The translations under genes were made by a program, and so were the position numbers. Below are positions 46,870 to 58,575 of a stretch of DNA of 64,000 bases, in pieces; the first letter of the stretch is position 1, and each line of letters opens with the position of its first letter. Under the pieces are notes generated by a model. It was not told the DNA's origin. It did not search any database and worked only from the letters and a program-made list of their open reading frames with translations. The DNA lies in contig JBBDHG010000116.1 in NCBI GenBank assembly GCA_037951165.1, positions 5,653,501-5,717,500 on the forward strand, given 5' to 3'. The DNA comes from Lophius americanus. Its lineage: Eukaryota; Chordata; Actinopteri; Lophiiformes; Lophiidae.

Positions 46870-47190
46870 GATAGAGCTCCTCAAGTCGATTTCACATTTG
46901 GACTAAGTTGGACCAAACGGTTAGGAAGTAATGTCCAAAAAAACATAGTTTTTCATAAAAATGCTCCCTCGGTTGAGTAAAATATGAACTTTTAGAGAAG
47001 CATTTGTCATAAGTAGGATAGATCTCCTTGAGTTGATTCATATGCAACAAATTTGCACTATATTGGACCAAATGTTGAGAAATTATGGTCCGAAAAATTT
47101 GGAGATAAAGCTCCCCATCCACTTCTTCCTCGCACTAAGGTCTATTTGGGTATAAAATGTGATAATGATACATGAAAAATTTGCAGCAAT
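46870..47190 (+). repeat. Unclassified dispersed repeat, two-unit copy
   Basis: Two related halves about 148 bp apart each carry agatagagctcctcaagtcg or gatagatctccttgagttga, then ggaccaaa, then gaa..tatggtccgaaaa or similar. The right end (cttcctcgcactaaggtcta) matches the inverse of 56040-56090. There is no coding capacity. Confidence 0.65.
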
Positions 47191-48655
47191 AATATGTGAC
47201 GATGATTCCAGATTTTTCGGGGATATAATAATACGCCCGATAGTAGAGTACTGGTGGAATTCATCCGTCTGTGCAGGAGTTTGACTTTCACTCCGGTTTG
47301 ACAAACTTGACACTGGCCATACCAAACACTTGAAATAATATGACTGAAGACTGATTAGATGTTGGTGAGTTTCGTCTTCACCACATGCGTCTTTTAATCT
47401 TATTAATCCTACGAACAAGGCAGAGGTAATTCTGTTATCCTGCAGAATGTAGATTTTGATAATGTACTAGGTTTATGTCACAGTTGTAGTATGTGCATAC
47501 ACCTCTTAGTGGACATAGTTGGTATATTGCAGCCAGAAGCCCGGCTCTGGGGTCAGAATCCCAGTTTTGACATTTTGGGTAGATTGTCTGTCCAACAGTG
47601 TCAAACAGAGAGTCCTCCTGGCTTCAAAGGCTTCAAAAGTTTGGGAGTACTTCTGGTTATTAGAAAACAGAAAGGTGGTTTGTACCCTGTACAAAAAGTT
47701 ACCCCAGAATACCACAGCGGTGCAATTCTGCACGATGGACCACCAGAAAAGGCAAGAATGTTGCCGGTCCATTAGAAGGGAGAGTTCTTACATATTTTCT
47801 CGTAGCTGTTTAATAATACGTGCACAAATACAAAATTGTTTTTCTCTTACCTTAGAAAATTCAACTAAATAATGCCTTATTCTCAAAGGACTAGTATTAC
47901 CTGGGGACCTGAGGTAATTTGTAATAATTAGGTAAAACGTCTGTGAAATACATCCTGTGTGAATGTGCCATGCCTGTATTTAGCTAGGTTAAAATTCAAC
48001 CGCAAATTACCTACTATATTTTGCCAGCAGCCTCACAGAGGCCAGGTGATCATTTTAGTTTTACGCTTCTCAGTGATTTTGGGGGGCGGTAATTGTTTTT
48101 AGGCGAACCCACCGCACGTCTGTATTTCACTTGAATTTACTGACATTTCCCCCCTGACGTGTTAAAGCTCTGCGTAAAAACTAGAAACCCATTGCTTTAA
48201 CCAGGTTAGCTGTCAGCACCAAGCAGTGTGTGTGTGAACCAGGGTCAGTGGTTCTGGAGGTCAGACGCACGGGCGGGCGGGTGGAGGTGCCCAACCGAAT
48301 GCGAGCCCAACGTCTGGAACTCTCACCCCTCCAGCATCTATCTCATGCTGGCTACACACCAGAGGATAAAACACCCGATTTAAAGCCCAGGTCCATGTAG
48401 CATCAAACCCCCTTCTATGATAAAGTAAATTACCACAGGTCCCTGGTTAATACTGGTCCCGTGTGAGTGGGGCGTGTAGGAGAAAATCAGCCGTTTAGAT
48501 GAGTTGATGACACACTGGAGAGATAAATCCAGGGATAAACGGTCGTTTGTTACAGCCCTAGTGGCGTTTCTATCAGATTTGATGCAGTAGTTACGCAAGA
48601 GTTTCTGAATATCTTAATTGTTTGTTTTGTTTCCAGGTATTCCTGTAATATTGTT

Positions 48656-48815
48656 TGAACTTTTAGGACAATGTTACTGACCCTGAAACTAAATGATTAT
48701 CGGTCTTACCTGTCCATAGACACCAAAGTTTTTGCAAATGCACCTGATGTTTGTGGAGCAATTTTAACTTTATTGGGTGTGTAATTCAGGCCAGGCTACT
48801 TAAAATAAGCGATGA
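48656..48815 (+). repeat. Dispersed repeat, copy 2 of a direct pair
   Basis: Partner of 40640-40795. It is followed at once by an RTE-like LINE end, so the pair may be an internal part of that element. Confidence 0.65.
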
Positions 48816-48821
48816 GGGGAA

Positions 48822-48995
48822 CAGAAGGAGGAGACAACTGGAGGGATTGTATTTCACATCTGGCCTGGGAACGCCTCGGGATCCCCCAGGATGTGCCGGA
48901 GAGTGTTGCTATGGAGAGGGATACCTGGAAAATCCCTTCAGACTCTGCTGCCAACGATACCCGGCCCCGGAGAAGCGGAAGAAAATGAATGGAGA
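48822..48995 (+). mobile_element. RTE/Rex-like LINE 3' end
   Basis: It reads caactggagggattgtattt, then ctggcctgggaacgcctcgg, then gatcccccagg, and ends ccggagaagcggaagaaaat gaatgg. This is the familiar teleost LINE terminus: the amino acids L-E-G-L..SGLG/WERLGIPQ, then a DKRKKMNG-like tail. It is 5'-truncated. Confidence 0.65.
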
Positions 48996-50014
48996 ACAGG
49001 TTTCAAGACTCTGCTCTGATTCCAGACGCATCTGATTTTAAATGGCAGTGACTGACACAACCCGTTCCATAAGTACCGGACCGGAATGCAGCGGGGGCCC
49101 GGCACCGGAGGCCCCCATATAGACATCTTCAGAGTATTTGCATGTGAGGCTGAACTGACAGGTCCAAACACAAAGCCTAGATGTGAAAAGTGTGATATAT
49201 ATTCACAAGGACGTCAACCTCTCTTATGCAGTCGTCGTCTCTAAAGGAGGACCCTCCTTAATCCGACAGACCTCCTGCTGTGTGAGCCCCCCCCCACACA
49301 AACACCCACCCAGTCGTGGCAGGTCACTAATGGACCTTTTGTCATGTAATCCTAAAAGCTCTCCAAGACAACGGAAAGGTCATCATATGACAACGTTAAG
49401 CCCGTTAACACTGACTTCTGAGGTCAACTAAAAATGACCTGCACTCCAAAGACCCACATTCCTAGACAAGCATCAATGCCGAGACCAAACGGCACCATTG
49501 AAACGGTTAGTTCTACATTTTGAAGCCGACATAAAAATAAAAATAAATGGTTGAGGGGGGTTAAATCTGCAGGTCTGCTTACCAGTTGTTTTTAAGTCTT
49601 ATGAAACATTCCTATTTGGAAACTCAATAGTCTTAGAGCTTGGCCCAATACCCGGTTCTTCTGCCTGTGTTTTCCCAGATGGATATTGACACAGGGGTAA
49701 AGCCCTGAAGGCTGTGATTAGGAGACCCAAAACTTAAGTAAAGGCGCCACGACCAAAAAGGAGTGGCTCACATGTTTGACACATGAACGCTTTTGAAATC
49801 TAATCATCGTCGTGTTTTCAGAACGAGGCGGAAAGGGAAAGTGCCCTTCAACTCTTAAGCAGAACCAAATGGGCCAAGTGGGCCAGAACGTTGACACCTT
49901 GTACCCGTTCCACCCACATTACTCACACACCCTAGTTATTGCTCCTGCTTTCCTCCTCGGCTAAGGAAAAGCTGCACAAACAAAAGATAATAAACACTTA
50001 AACGTGGTTGAATC

Positions 50015-50016
<2 letters not shown>

Positions 50017-50047
<31 letters not shown>

Positions 50048-50048
50048 C
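50017..50048. repeat. (TAA)10 microsatellite
   Basis: About ten TAA/ATA units. Confidence 0.9.
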
Positions 50049-51689
50049 TATTATAATTCACTCACAGGTAGGGTTTTCCAGACATCTCTCTCATCTGTGA
50101 CACTTTCCACCTCGTTCTGGGGGATTCCAAGGCGTTCCCAGGCCAGATGTGATATGTAATACCTCCAGAAAGTTCTGGGAAGCTAATTTTGGCTGCTTGT
50201 ATCCACAACCTCATTCTTTTGGTTACCTAGAATCGGCTGGTATATTCAGAGCTTTGCCTCACGGTTCTGGTTCTGCTCTCTTCAGCACGCCAGATGTAAT
50301 AATCAACCGTCTGACTTATGGTTATTTTTCCTCTCATTTCTCAACCAGAGTCCAAGTCACCTAAATTGCTTGGCTTGAGTCAGAACCTCACGCTGAAACT
50401 GGGTCAAGCCATCGATTTCATCAGACTGTTTTGCAAGGTTGCAATACGGAATTTCTACGTTCAGCTTTTGGTATGACTTCACTTGTGATCACATGATCAC
50501 ATTTGTTGGGCACAGACTTGAGATTTTGGTTGAATCAGAACCACACTTCACTCAGTAGAACCCTGAATTAAATAAAATGCATTCCACTCCATAAGGGGAT
50601 CTATCCTGTGAAAACTGCCAAGTCCAGTTACGACTCTGAACAATAAACAATTTATAGATGGCTATTTCCTCCCTGTCCGGAACAGAACCACAGGTGTCTG
50701 TCGCTGATGGGCCGATGGGACCGTTTGTATGCAGTGATTTTAAATCAAGCAACAACAAAAAAAAAAAAAAAGTTCAATATTACCTGAAAGATTCTGGTAA
50801 TTATTATTAGCACTGAAACAGGAAAATGTCTACAAAGTTATTTTTAGTGGATTGAATCTGAAATCTGCTGATATGAATGTTCAAGTATCTGAGTCAGCAG
50901 GGAGAAGAAAAGTCTTTTGGAACATTTCTGCAACAATGTTCACCGACTGCAGCCTGAAACCTTTAAATCATTACAAAGTCAAATAACCCAAACATAAATT
51001 AAGAGTAAGGTAATGGTCGCTATAAATGAAAGATAAGAAAAGAAAAAGGCTGTAAAGGGATGGAAAACTAGATTTACCGTCAAGTGAATGCCAGACTTTT
51101 GCTTTTACACGCATACAAAGGTTAAACCCTCGTTAAATCAGAAACAAAGCGAAGCTCTTCCACGTTATTATGTCCCACCGAGATGATTACCATCCCTCTA
51201 CACAATGGATGCCTGTCACGGCGTCATCACATGTCAGGCTGAGCAGCGCCGCCCGGCCACCTGATACCCTGCAGCTGCTGGCGGAGGACTTGTTATTGTA
51301 GGGCGCCATTCACCGATACGAGGAGGAGGCGTTAGAGATACGGAGCGTTTGTGTCGTCAGTCCCAGATACGATGGGAATACCCCCATGTGGATGGCCGGA
51401 CACCTTACTGCACTGTTGGACTAGAATAAGTGACTACAGTTCAAAGGGGCAACACCACCACTAAAAGGATCTCAGCTGCCCATAACTTTATTTTCCTCGC
51501 CACTAAAATGGAAAGATTATTCATTTAAGCTTTTTCCTTTGGAGCATTTATTTAATTTAGTATCTCAGACACTCTAAATTTATCTTGGTCATGACTGATA
51601 TATTATTTCACGAGGAAATTTGGTAGTTCATGGAAACGGTCAATTTTAATCCGAGTAGAAACTTTTTTGTTAAAACGTGTCTTTTAAAA

Positions 51690-51915
51690 ACTTTCCTTAT
51701 CGCACATTTTTTTGGTTATCAAGTTACCGAGTTCTGTTTAGTAGATCCTCACAGGCTTTAATCTGCATAGGAGACTTTCTTGGAGCCATGGTTGATGCGT
51801 CCTCCTCGGGGGGGTGTCCTTTGCCTGCGGCGTCCCCCAGGGCTCTACCCATGACCCCTTCTGATTGGCCTAAACATGCTGCCACTGGCTCAGATTATAA
51901 ACAGGCTCAAGACAT
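51690..51915 (+). pseudogene. L2-like LINE reverse transcriptase fragment
   Basis: The plus strand, with one frame change, reads VDASSSGG, then FACGVPQGST, then LNMLPLAQIINRLK. This is the same RT block as at 17313-17675 and 54970-55310 (GVPQGS..., then MLPL.xIIxR). It is isolated and inactive, and abuts the 32-bp minisatellite region. Confidence 0.6.
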
Positions 51916-52162
51916 GGAGACTCAGAATGGGCTCAACCAAAAACAATGTAAAGAAAATGAAACGTCTGGAGGAGAGAAGGAGACTTTGTCCAATGAAGCG
52001 GACCATCATCCACTGTTTGGAAAGTTTTGGGATGTTTGAATCCAAGAAGAGCAAACGGGGCTTTAGGCTTGTGTATGCACTAGAAAGCAACACAACCGAG
52101 GACGACGACAATCCCCCATCATCAACGGGACGACCATAAACCCGTATGACCCGGTCCAAGCG

Positions 52163-53188
52163 ACAGCAGAACAACAGAACCATATATGAGGCTGACTGCA
52201 GAACAACAGAACCATATATGATGCCGACAGCAGAACAACAGAACCATATATGATGCCGACAGCAGAACAACAGAACCATATATGATGCCGACAGCAGAAC
52301 AACAGAACCATATATGAGGCTGACTGCAGAACAACAGAACCATATATGAGGCTGACTGCAGAACAACAGAACCATATATGAGGCTGACTGCAGAACAACA
52401 GAACCATATATGAGGCTGACTGCAGAACAACAGAACCATATATGAGGCTGACAGCAGAACAACAGAATCATATATGAGGCTGACTGCAGAACAACAGAAC
52501 CATAAATGAGGCTGACTGCAGAACAACAGAACCATAAATGAGGCTGACTGCAGAACAACAGAACCATATATGAGGCTGACTGCAGAACAACAGAACCATA
52601 TATGAGGCTGACTGCAGAACAACAGAACCATAAATGAGGCTGACTGCAGAACAACAGAACAACAGAACCATATATGAGGCTGACTGCAGAACAACAGAAC
52701 CATATATGAGGCTGACTGCAGAACAACAGAACCATAAATGAGGCTGACTGCAGAACAACAGAACAACAGAACCATATATGAGGCTGACTGCAGAACAACA
52801 GAACCATATATGAGGCTGACTGCAGAACAACAGAACCATATATGAGGCTGACAGCAGAACAACAGAACCATAAATGAGGCTGACTGCAGAACAACAGAAC
52901 CATATATGAGGCTGACTGCAGAACAACAGAACCATATATGAGGCTGACAGCAGAACAACAGAACCATAAATGAGGCTGACTGCAGAACAACAGAACCATA
53001 TATGAGGCTGACTGCAGAACAACAGAACCATATATGAGGCTGACTGCAGAACAACAGAACCATATATGAGGCTGACTGCAGAACAACAGAACCATATAGG
53101 AGGCTGACTGCAGAACAACAGAACCATATATGAGGCTGACTGCAGAACAACAGAACCATATAGGAAGCTGACTGCAGAACAACAGAAT
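52163..53188. repeat. 1-kb minisatellite of 32-bp units
   Basis: About 32 units built from gcagaacaacagaaccatat followed by atgaggctgact. Variants include gaccgc/gacagc ends, ataaatg for atatatg, a 5' group ending in atgccgacag (52221-52300) and an extra aacaacag in two units. The unit has no stop codon in any minus-strand frame, so three long overlapping frames cross the array. These repeat a 32-residue hydrophobic, Cys-rich period and lack any gene support. Confidence 0.97.
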
Positions 53189-53589
53189 ATGAAAAAAAAG
53201 AGTCCAAGCTCCGGAAGAAAAACCCGATATAGAGTAAAAGTAGTCCAGTGCAGTTGTGCAATCATTGGTGGACGTGCAGTTATTGTGAGGCAGATGAACG
53301 ATCAAAGGGTTCAGTTTTTTCCTTCCGGGCTGTTCAAACACAACACGCTCTCACAGTGAGCTGCTAGAGAGTTTATAAACCAGGGGTTCCCAAAGTTTTT
53401 GTGTCAAAGACTCACAATCTGAGACAAATTAACCCAAGGAAGGAGCTCGTCTCTGAAAAGATCTTATCCAATGATCCTCATCCTGGATGGAAATGAACTT
53501 AACATAAAATATTCCTCTCACAGATATTGATCTCTTCAAACTTTTCCATCTTAAACTTACCACTCCATATTCAACATTTAGAAAAAAGA

Positions 53590-53960
53590 ACCCGGTCATT
53601 ATTTCTAGATCTTAGGTCATTATCTTGAGATAGTAAGTCATAATGATTTAACTATGTCGAAATAATGACAAACTGATTTAAACTAAAGACTAATTTTCTC
53701 CAAATAACAAGTTATTATCTCAAAAGAAAGATTTAGTCTCTCCAAATAAGGATTTAACATCACAAAACAATCCTTCAGTATCTGAAAAGTTCGACTAACT
53801 CTGTAAAACAATGATCTAACTCATCATTTCTGTGAGATACAAGTCATTCTCCTCAAATAAGTCATAAATGACAGATACTGAGTCATGAGTTCGAAATATT
53901 AAGTCATTATTTTCATGATTTGGAGCTCCTGGGTCATTATTTTCCAGACATTAACTCCTT
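53590..53960. repeat. Degenerate tandem tract (gtcattat-type words)
   Basis: Words such as gtcattatttctagatctta, gtcattatcttgagatagta and agtcattattttcatgattt recur every 20-35 bp with heavy decay. It looks like an old minisatellite. Confidence 0.6.
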
Positions 53961-54368
53961 TTAACGATTTACAGGACAGTTTGGGGGTTTTTCCTCCCGT
54001 TGGCGGAAATGATCTTCATACCTCTGCAAACGTAATCCCACTAGAATCAAACCAAATCTTTACCCTGAGAGCAGATTAAACAGAAGTGACCTAGGAGGGC
54101 ATGAACCAAAATACTGCACCTGGAGTGCGAAGGACCACAGAACCATTGTAATCGACCCAAATGACCAACCGAACCAGAAGCGTTATCGACTAATCGACCT
54201 CTGAACGAGGAGGGAACGTTAGACCCAAATCCTGCAGATACTCGTTCCTGCCGGACTTTAGTCTGTTTTTCTTTTAACAGATGGATTGTGTGAGAGAAAC
54301 GTATCACTTTATTTCTCTTCCTCGCGGAAAGGCTGCAGGGATTTTTCACGGCGTGTCGATCCACTCAC

Positions 54369-54720
54369 CCCTGTTGGCAGTGAAAAGTCCAGGGTCGCTC
54401 CTCATCGTGGAGTCAGGCTCATTTAATCCGCGCACAGACACTCGGTCCCGCGGCTCCCCGGTATCGGTAAAATCCACGCAGGGACACACTTCCAGCCGTG
54501 GGTTTCTTCTCCTTCTATCTCCACTCAGTCCTTCACTACCGGCCCGGTCTCTCAGACCTCTCTCCTTTTCTTTCAAACTTTTTCTCCGGATCCTTCTCCT
54601 CCCTCCTCCCTCCTTCCTCCTTTCACCCCCCTTTTCTCCCCCTCCCTCAGTCTTCTCCTGACTTCTCTCTACCTCCCTCACTCTCTCTCTCCTGCAAACT
54701 GCCTGCACGGATACTTATGC
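54369..54720 (-). promoter_or_regulatory. afap1: Probable afap1 exon 1 (mostly 5' UTR) and promoter
   Basis: This stretch is richer in CpG than its surroundings and strongly purine-rich on the minus strand. It ends in a strong donor, GGG|GTGAGT, at 54369/54368, with no coding homology. It lies upstream of exon 2 in the right orientation, whose two untranslated bases need a 5' partner exon. I therefore infer a first exon and core promoter here; the left end (donor) is seen, while the transcription start near 54720 is a guess. An ATG at 54405-54403 would read in frame through the splice into MEEL, adding 13 residues. Intron 1 would be about 19.5 kb. Additional or alternative first exons elsewhere cannot be excluded. 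Confidence 0.5.
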
Positions 54721-54969
54721 TGCGTTCAGAGGCCGTCGGAAATAGTATAAATCCCAAGGATTATGGATTTCTCACTCTATTGTGCGAGAGTCAAACGTTT
54801 CACGTCTAAAGGGGCAGTTTGCAAACATTTAGGGGCACCTGTTTGAATAAATTAGGTCTAATGTTCATAATTCTATCTTTCTGTTGAAAATACATATGTT
54901 TGTTAACGTAAATTAAGAGTCCTTCAGTGTTTCCAGAGGGAGTGGGTCGTTTATCGTGTGGGTTGAAGC

Positions 54970-55310
54970 CAAAGTTTTGCATGAGAGCATTTCACAATCT
55001 CATCCAAGAGTCTTCTGCAGCAACTTGCTCCAGCTCTGCTTGGAAATTGGGGAAGGAAGGTTGCCCACGTGATGTTTAACCCTTTCATTTCCTGCTCAAC
55101 TGATTGGTTGATCACATTTCGGGTCAGTATTTGTGATTGAAAATTGTGACTGAACCTGTTTATAATATGACCCGGTGGTAGCGGGTATATGGTAAAGAGT
55201 AAGGGACCAACGATGGTGCCTTCAGGGACGCCACGAGTCAAAGGGAACACCGAGGAGACATTAACCATGGCTGTTGAGAAAGTCCTAGACGATAATTAGG
55301 ATTTATTTTT
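54970..55310 (-). pseudogene. L2-like LINE reverse transcriptase fragment
   Basis: On the minus strand it reads RTFSTAMVNVSSVFPLTRGV, then PEGTIVGPLLFTIYPLPPGH and IINRFSHNF. It keeps the GVPQGSxLGPLLF..YxLPLGxII order with substitutions. The stretch before it (ccatggttaatg region, 55262-55320) matches the copy at 17520-17570, so both come from one subfamily. Confidence 0.75.
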
Positions 55311-55994
55311 TTTGGCATATTGATGCCTGAGTTCTTCCTAAACACAATTATGTCACTTGATAAGACCAAAAAGACATAAAGTTCTGTCTGAAAACATGCT
55401 TGGCCAAACAATTTCTGAGTCTTAGGTAACTGTTGGGTGTCTAAGATATTAAGTTCATGAATGTCACACAGACGTAAAAAAGAGAGAAAGGATTATTTTT
55501 TCCCGTATTCTTTCTCTCTGGTTGAGATAAAAGAAGGACTAGATCCATCGTTACATCCATTACCATGATGACTGATGCCCCCCCCCCAGCCCCCTCACTC
55601 CCCACCCACCCCCTCTCTGCGGGGACAAGAGCCAGCCTGAGGTCAACATCCCATCTGCTGTATGAGAAGCAGAAGCAAGAGAAGAGGGGGTTGCAGAGAT
55701 TCTGTTTTTTTTTGTTGGTTTTTTTCAGGGCTGCACTTTTCCAGTGAGGAACATGAGACGGAGTGACGGCTCAGTGTAGAGAAAGAATTATGTCCCAGCT
55801 CACCTTTCAGTCCCATCGTTTTTAGAGAGACCCGCAGGACAGCAGAGGTTGTTCCCTGAAGGATCATCGCTATTGTGTTCCGGTAACAGACCCGGTCCTG
55901 TAGCGAATGTTGGTTAAGTCCCGGATACATCTTTGTAAAATCTTTATTCATATCCCCGAAAAAGACGGGGATAGTGTGAATCGTCAACGCCGCG

Positions 55995-56245
55995 GCAGGT
56001 CCTTCGTGTTAACGCGATAACTCAAAAACTACGTCATGGATCACTTTCAAATTTTATAACCACGTAGACCTTAGTGGGAGGAAGACCTGGATTGATTTTG
56101 GGAAAGGTCGGTTTTAAGTTTCGGCCATAATTCTCAACCGTTGGTCCGATTCAGTCCAAACATGGTTCATACAATCGTCTCAAGGAGATCTATCTGGTAC
56201 ATATCATATTGTCCTCTAAAAGTTCTAGTTTGACTCACTTCCAGA
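55995..56245 (-). repeat. Unclassified dispersed repeat, copy in inverse orientation
   Basis: It contains aaaaactacgtcatggatca, then ccacgtagaccttagtggga and ttgggaaaggtcggtt. Then come ccgttggtccgattcagtcc and ctcaaggagatctatctggt. It is immediately followed by a second copy. Confidence 0.7.
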
Positions 56246-56259
56246 CATACCTCAAAATC

Positions 56260-56510
56260 AGTATCGTGGATCCTTTACAAACTTTATGCCCCCGTAGACA
56301 TAAGCGCGTGGAAGAACTGGGTTGACTTTGGGAAAGGTCAGTTGTATATTTCCGACACTAGGGGGATTTTTATCTCCATTAATTAATTCTTGGGCTATAA
56401 TTCCTCCAACCATTGATCCGATTCAGACCAAATATGGTGCCTATGAACCGACTCGAGGAGATCTATCTGGTTTATATTATATTTTACTCATATCTTGGTG
56501 TAATTGGTCA
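56260..56510 (-). repeat. Unclassified dispersed repeat, second adjacent copy
   Basis: It repeats the order of 55995-56245: atcgtggatcctttacaaac, cccgtagacataagcgcgtg, ttgggaaaggtcagtt, ccattgatccgattcagacc and ctcgaggagatctatctggt. The two copies are offset by about 276 bp. Confidence 0.7.
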
Positions 56511-58281
56511 TATTTTACTCACTTCTCGGAGCTTTATTTTGCTTTTAACTACAAATACTCTGGAAATAACTTCAGATTTAATTTGAGGGGTTCAATTAGG
56601 GGGATTGTTCGTACAACAAAGGGAGTTGGGGACTTTTGGGAAATAGCCTTGCTGTTGGGGACGACAGCGTAGGTCTACATTTATCTTAAATTCATGACGT
56701 TTGCAGTAATTATGCGTTTTCCTTGATAGATTTTGTCTGGTCCTCTGCATCATCCTCAGGTAAAAGTTCCACTGAGGACCGCGGAGTTTGTTGAGTTTGA
56801 ATCACCAACTTTCTCTGGATGTCCTCTTTGGCCGAAAAATGTTATCTGTAACCTGAAAATACAGACAACTGACAAAGTGCTGCTTGAATCCGACATCTTC
56901 ACAGGAGATGTAGTAAAAAAGTACAAATCCACTTGAGTGTCCAAACACACAGTTTCCTGATACTGTATCTTTTCTCATTAACATGATAGAAAGTTTGTTT
57001 TAAAGCTCAGAGGATGATGGGTTCCACCTCAGTCTTCTTCGCCGTTCCTCTTTGTCTGATAAATGACACCATCCACTGATAATACAGGTCGGAGTTCTAA
57101 CCTGTTTTACAAGTGAACCTCCTCCTCCTGTCGGGCTTAGACCACGGTTCCTCCTTGGTCCAGGTCTTGTTTGCACAGAAGGACTCGGGAGCTCAGAGAT
57201 GGAGACCTTGTTGTTGATGACACATGGCTTTTCCAATACTGAGAGTACAGAAGCCTCCAGCCCTGGAGGTGACTTAGATCACCGCTTGACCCCTGATTCC
57301 TCCTCCTACTTGTTAATCTTTTCCTGTCATGGGTCCAGACCGGATATTAGTGTGTCTCATTCAGGGCTGAAGTCTCTCGCTTCAGGACTGTGACCTTTAA
57401 GACGTTACCCTCTTCAGTAAACAACACACAAAGACTTCCGCCAGTCCTGAGGAGCTGAGACGCTTACTGGAGGAGGACTTAGCTCTGTCATACACTTACA
57501 GGTCTAACGCTTTGGCCGACAAACTCTCGGTAACCTCTCTCTGCCGTACCTTCGCCATCACCACCATCACAATCATGCTCGCTCTTGTCCCACTGCTCCC
57601 TCTCTTACCCTCGCTCGACCGCTCACTCACACTGACAGGCTCAGAGGAGTCACGCATTCCTGCGACATACATTTGATCCTGGTTCTACAAAGACTTTCGA
57701 CAAATCCCATTTAATTCACTTCAAGTCTTATTTTTTAAAATTACTTAGAGATATTTTTTCTTGTTTTAAAAAGTTGCACTAAGTTGGTATTTATCCTTTG
57801 AACAGACACACCCCGATACACCGCCCTCATCCTCATTACAGCTGACAGTACGGAGGTCAAAGACCACTGAATTCACCCCGGCAGGCAGTGAAGGCCACAC
57901 GAACGTGTCGAAAGAATGCAGTCGGAGGATTACTTCAGCACAGACGGCAGAACCCCTCCAGATTGGATCTCCATTAAAAGTCCCCAGGCTGACCTGAAAA
58001 ATAAACCTGCTAGGGAAACAAACACAACCCCGGCTCTTAATAAAGTTCAACGCCGTGTTTGATGTGTCTCATGGGTGCTAAGAAGGTGCTATTCCTCAAA
58101 GCTGTGTTCACAGAGTCGCACCTTGAGGCAGGCCCCCCCGACCTCAAATGGAGAAATCCAGGGGGAGGAATCCAGCCGGAGAGTCTTATCAGGCTGAGGG
58201 ATGACGGCGGAGTCCATGATGAGCTTGTGTGTGGTGAAAGGAGGGGAAAGATGGATGGAATACAGATTGCAACACACCGTG

Positions 58282-58282
<1 letters not shown>

Positions 58283-58364
<82 letters not shown>
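58283..58364. repeat. (TG)41 microsatellite
   Basis: About 41 uninterrupted TG units on the plus strand. Confidence 0.97.
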
Positions 58365-58366
<2 letters not shown>

Positions 58367-58531
58367 TGTTGAAATCACACTGCTTACACTCTGGCTCTTC
58401 TGTGTCTGTATGAATGTTAACAGTGACATCACTGTTTGGCCTCCTGACTGAGATCAAATCTAATAGAGATGGAGATAGTGTAATACTTGGATCTTTCTCT
58501 GACCTGGCTATCTATCAACTCGTCCGATGAG

Positions 58532-58575
58532 CACACACACACACACACACACACACCCACACACACCCACACACA
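58532..58575. repeat. (CA)n microsatellite
   Basis: About 20 CA units with two CCAC interruptions. It lies 170 bp from the complementary TG array. Confidence 0.93.

Larger units (their letters stand above)
34877..54368 (-). other. Inferred intron 1 of afap1 (19.5 kb)
   Basis: No coding exon is supported. It contains LINE fragments (34985-35125, 36345-36665, 48822-48995, 51690-51915), two MITE-like pairs, SINE-like sequence (39373-39482), dispersed repeats (40640-40795, 46870-47190, 48656-48815), poly-G runs, a TAA repeat and a 1-kb minisatellite (52163-53188). The tracts 37500-38700, 39500-40600, 40900-44600, 44650-46850, 47200-48600, 49000-50000 and 50050-51650 show nothing further that I recognise. 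Confidence 0.6.

Noticed and set aside
47491..47872. Three overlapping frames of about 90-117 codons on both strands
   Set aside because: Overlap on both strands indicates a low-stop composition; no motif or codon signal was seen.
51890..53341. Minus-strand frame of 483 codons
   Set aside because: It is produced by the stop-free 32-bp tandem repeat; all three frames are open, the protein is purely periodic, and both ends are unrelated intron sequence.
57766..58050. Possible exon of an upstream gene (minus strand, SLGTFNGDPIWRG...)
   Set aside because: An acceptor-like site precedes it, but I recognise no family, there is no good donor in phase, and no neighbouring exons are seen.
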